Of a stretch of DNA of 12,549 nucleotides, positions 12,471 through 12,549 are shown piece after piece. The position numbers and the translations under genes were made by a program. Origin of the DNA: UBA4615 sp046046245 (lineage in GTDB: Bacteria; Pseudomonadota; Gammaproteobacteria; Burkholderiales; Burkholderiaceae_E); NCBI GenBank assembly GCA_046046245.1, contig JBJOKE010000065.1, positions 1 through 12,549 on the forward strand, in the 5' to 3' direction. The notes under the pieces were generated by a model, which saw only the letters and a list, made by a program, of their open reading frames with translations, did not search any database and was not told the DNA's origin. Each line of letters begins with the position of its first letter. Position 1 is the first letter of the stretch.

Positions 12471-12549
12471 CTCGAAGTGTTGGGGGTGGTCTGCCTCCAG
12501 ACGTATCGTGGGTTGCGCGCTTGAGCGTGCCGAGCCACAAGCGGAATGC

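Noticed and set aside
12067..12540. 157-codon minus-strand frame covering the window end
   Set aside because: Most of it is antisense to the SDR gene or runs through hairpins, and it is Arg/Pro low complexity. A continuing gene past the window end cannot be excluded but is not supported.

Overview
The window is 12.5 kb of very GC-rich DNA with strong G/C bias at third codon positions. AcnB-type aconitase, a TetR-controlled acyl-CoA gene cluster and an RhlG-like reductase together suggest a betaproteobacterium, probably Burkholderiales. This assignment is by pattern only. No RNA genes, CRISPR arrays, insertion sequences or replication origins were seen.

Layout. (1) 1-1923 is the 3' three quarters of acnB, closed by a perfect 15-bp hairpin. 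(2) 1982-3861 holds three plus-strand genes of unclear connection: a periplasmic-binding-protein-fold protein without a signal peptide, a short B3/B4-domain protein, and a small secreted Ala/Pro/Lys-rich protein with an 8-residue repeat. (3) 3919-5305 on the minus strand is a two-gene unit: a TetR regulator followed by a short-chain dehydrogenase (SDR). It converges on the secreted-protein gene across a hairpin. (4) 5306-5459 is a divergent, locally AT-rich control region with a clear inverted repeat. (5) 5460-10218 is a tight plus-strand operon: MaoC hydratase, crotonase, PaaK-like acyl-CoA ligase, an R2/ferritin-like diiron protein and an NAD(P)H-dependent ferredoxin-reductase. (6) 10368-12380 carries an acyl-CoA dehydrogenase and an RhlG-like SDR, each after a non-coding gap with inverted repeats. 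(7) 12381-12549 is non-coding, with two hairpins.

How the genes may work together. The ligase would activate a carboxylic acid as its CoA thioester. The diiron protein, fed electrons by the reductase whose start codon overlaps its stop codon, would insert oxygen into that thioester or the free acid. The crotonase, whose Asp sits where PaaG has its catalytic Asp, the MaoC hydratase, the acyl-CoA dehydrogenase and the SDRs would then carry out beta-oxidation-like steps. The logic resembles the aerobic CoA-dependent phenylacetate (Paa) and benzoate (Box) routes. However, the oxygenase looks like neither PaaA nor BoxB, and no PaaB/C/D-type partner subunits are present. The substrate cannot be read from the sequence. 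This TetR-controlled single-component diiron oxygenase cluster is the best candidate here for an undescribed system.

Other points of interest are a codon-usage break inside acnB, a recurring style of gene-end hairpin without a T-tract, and a densely structured gap before the acyl-CoA dehydrogenase.
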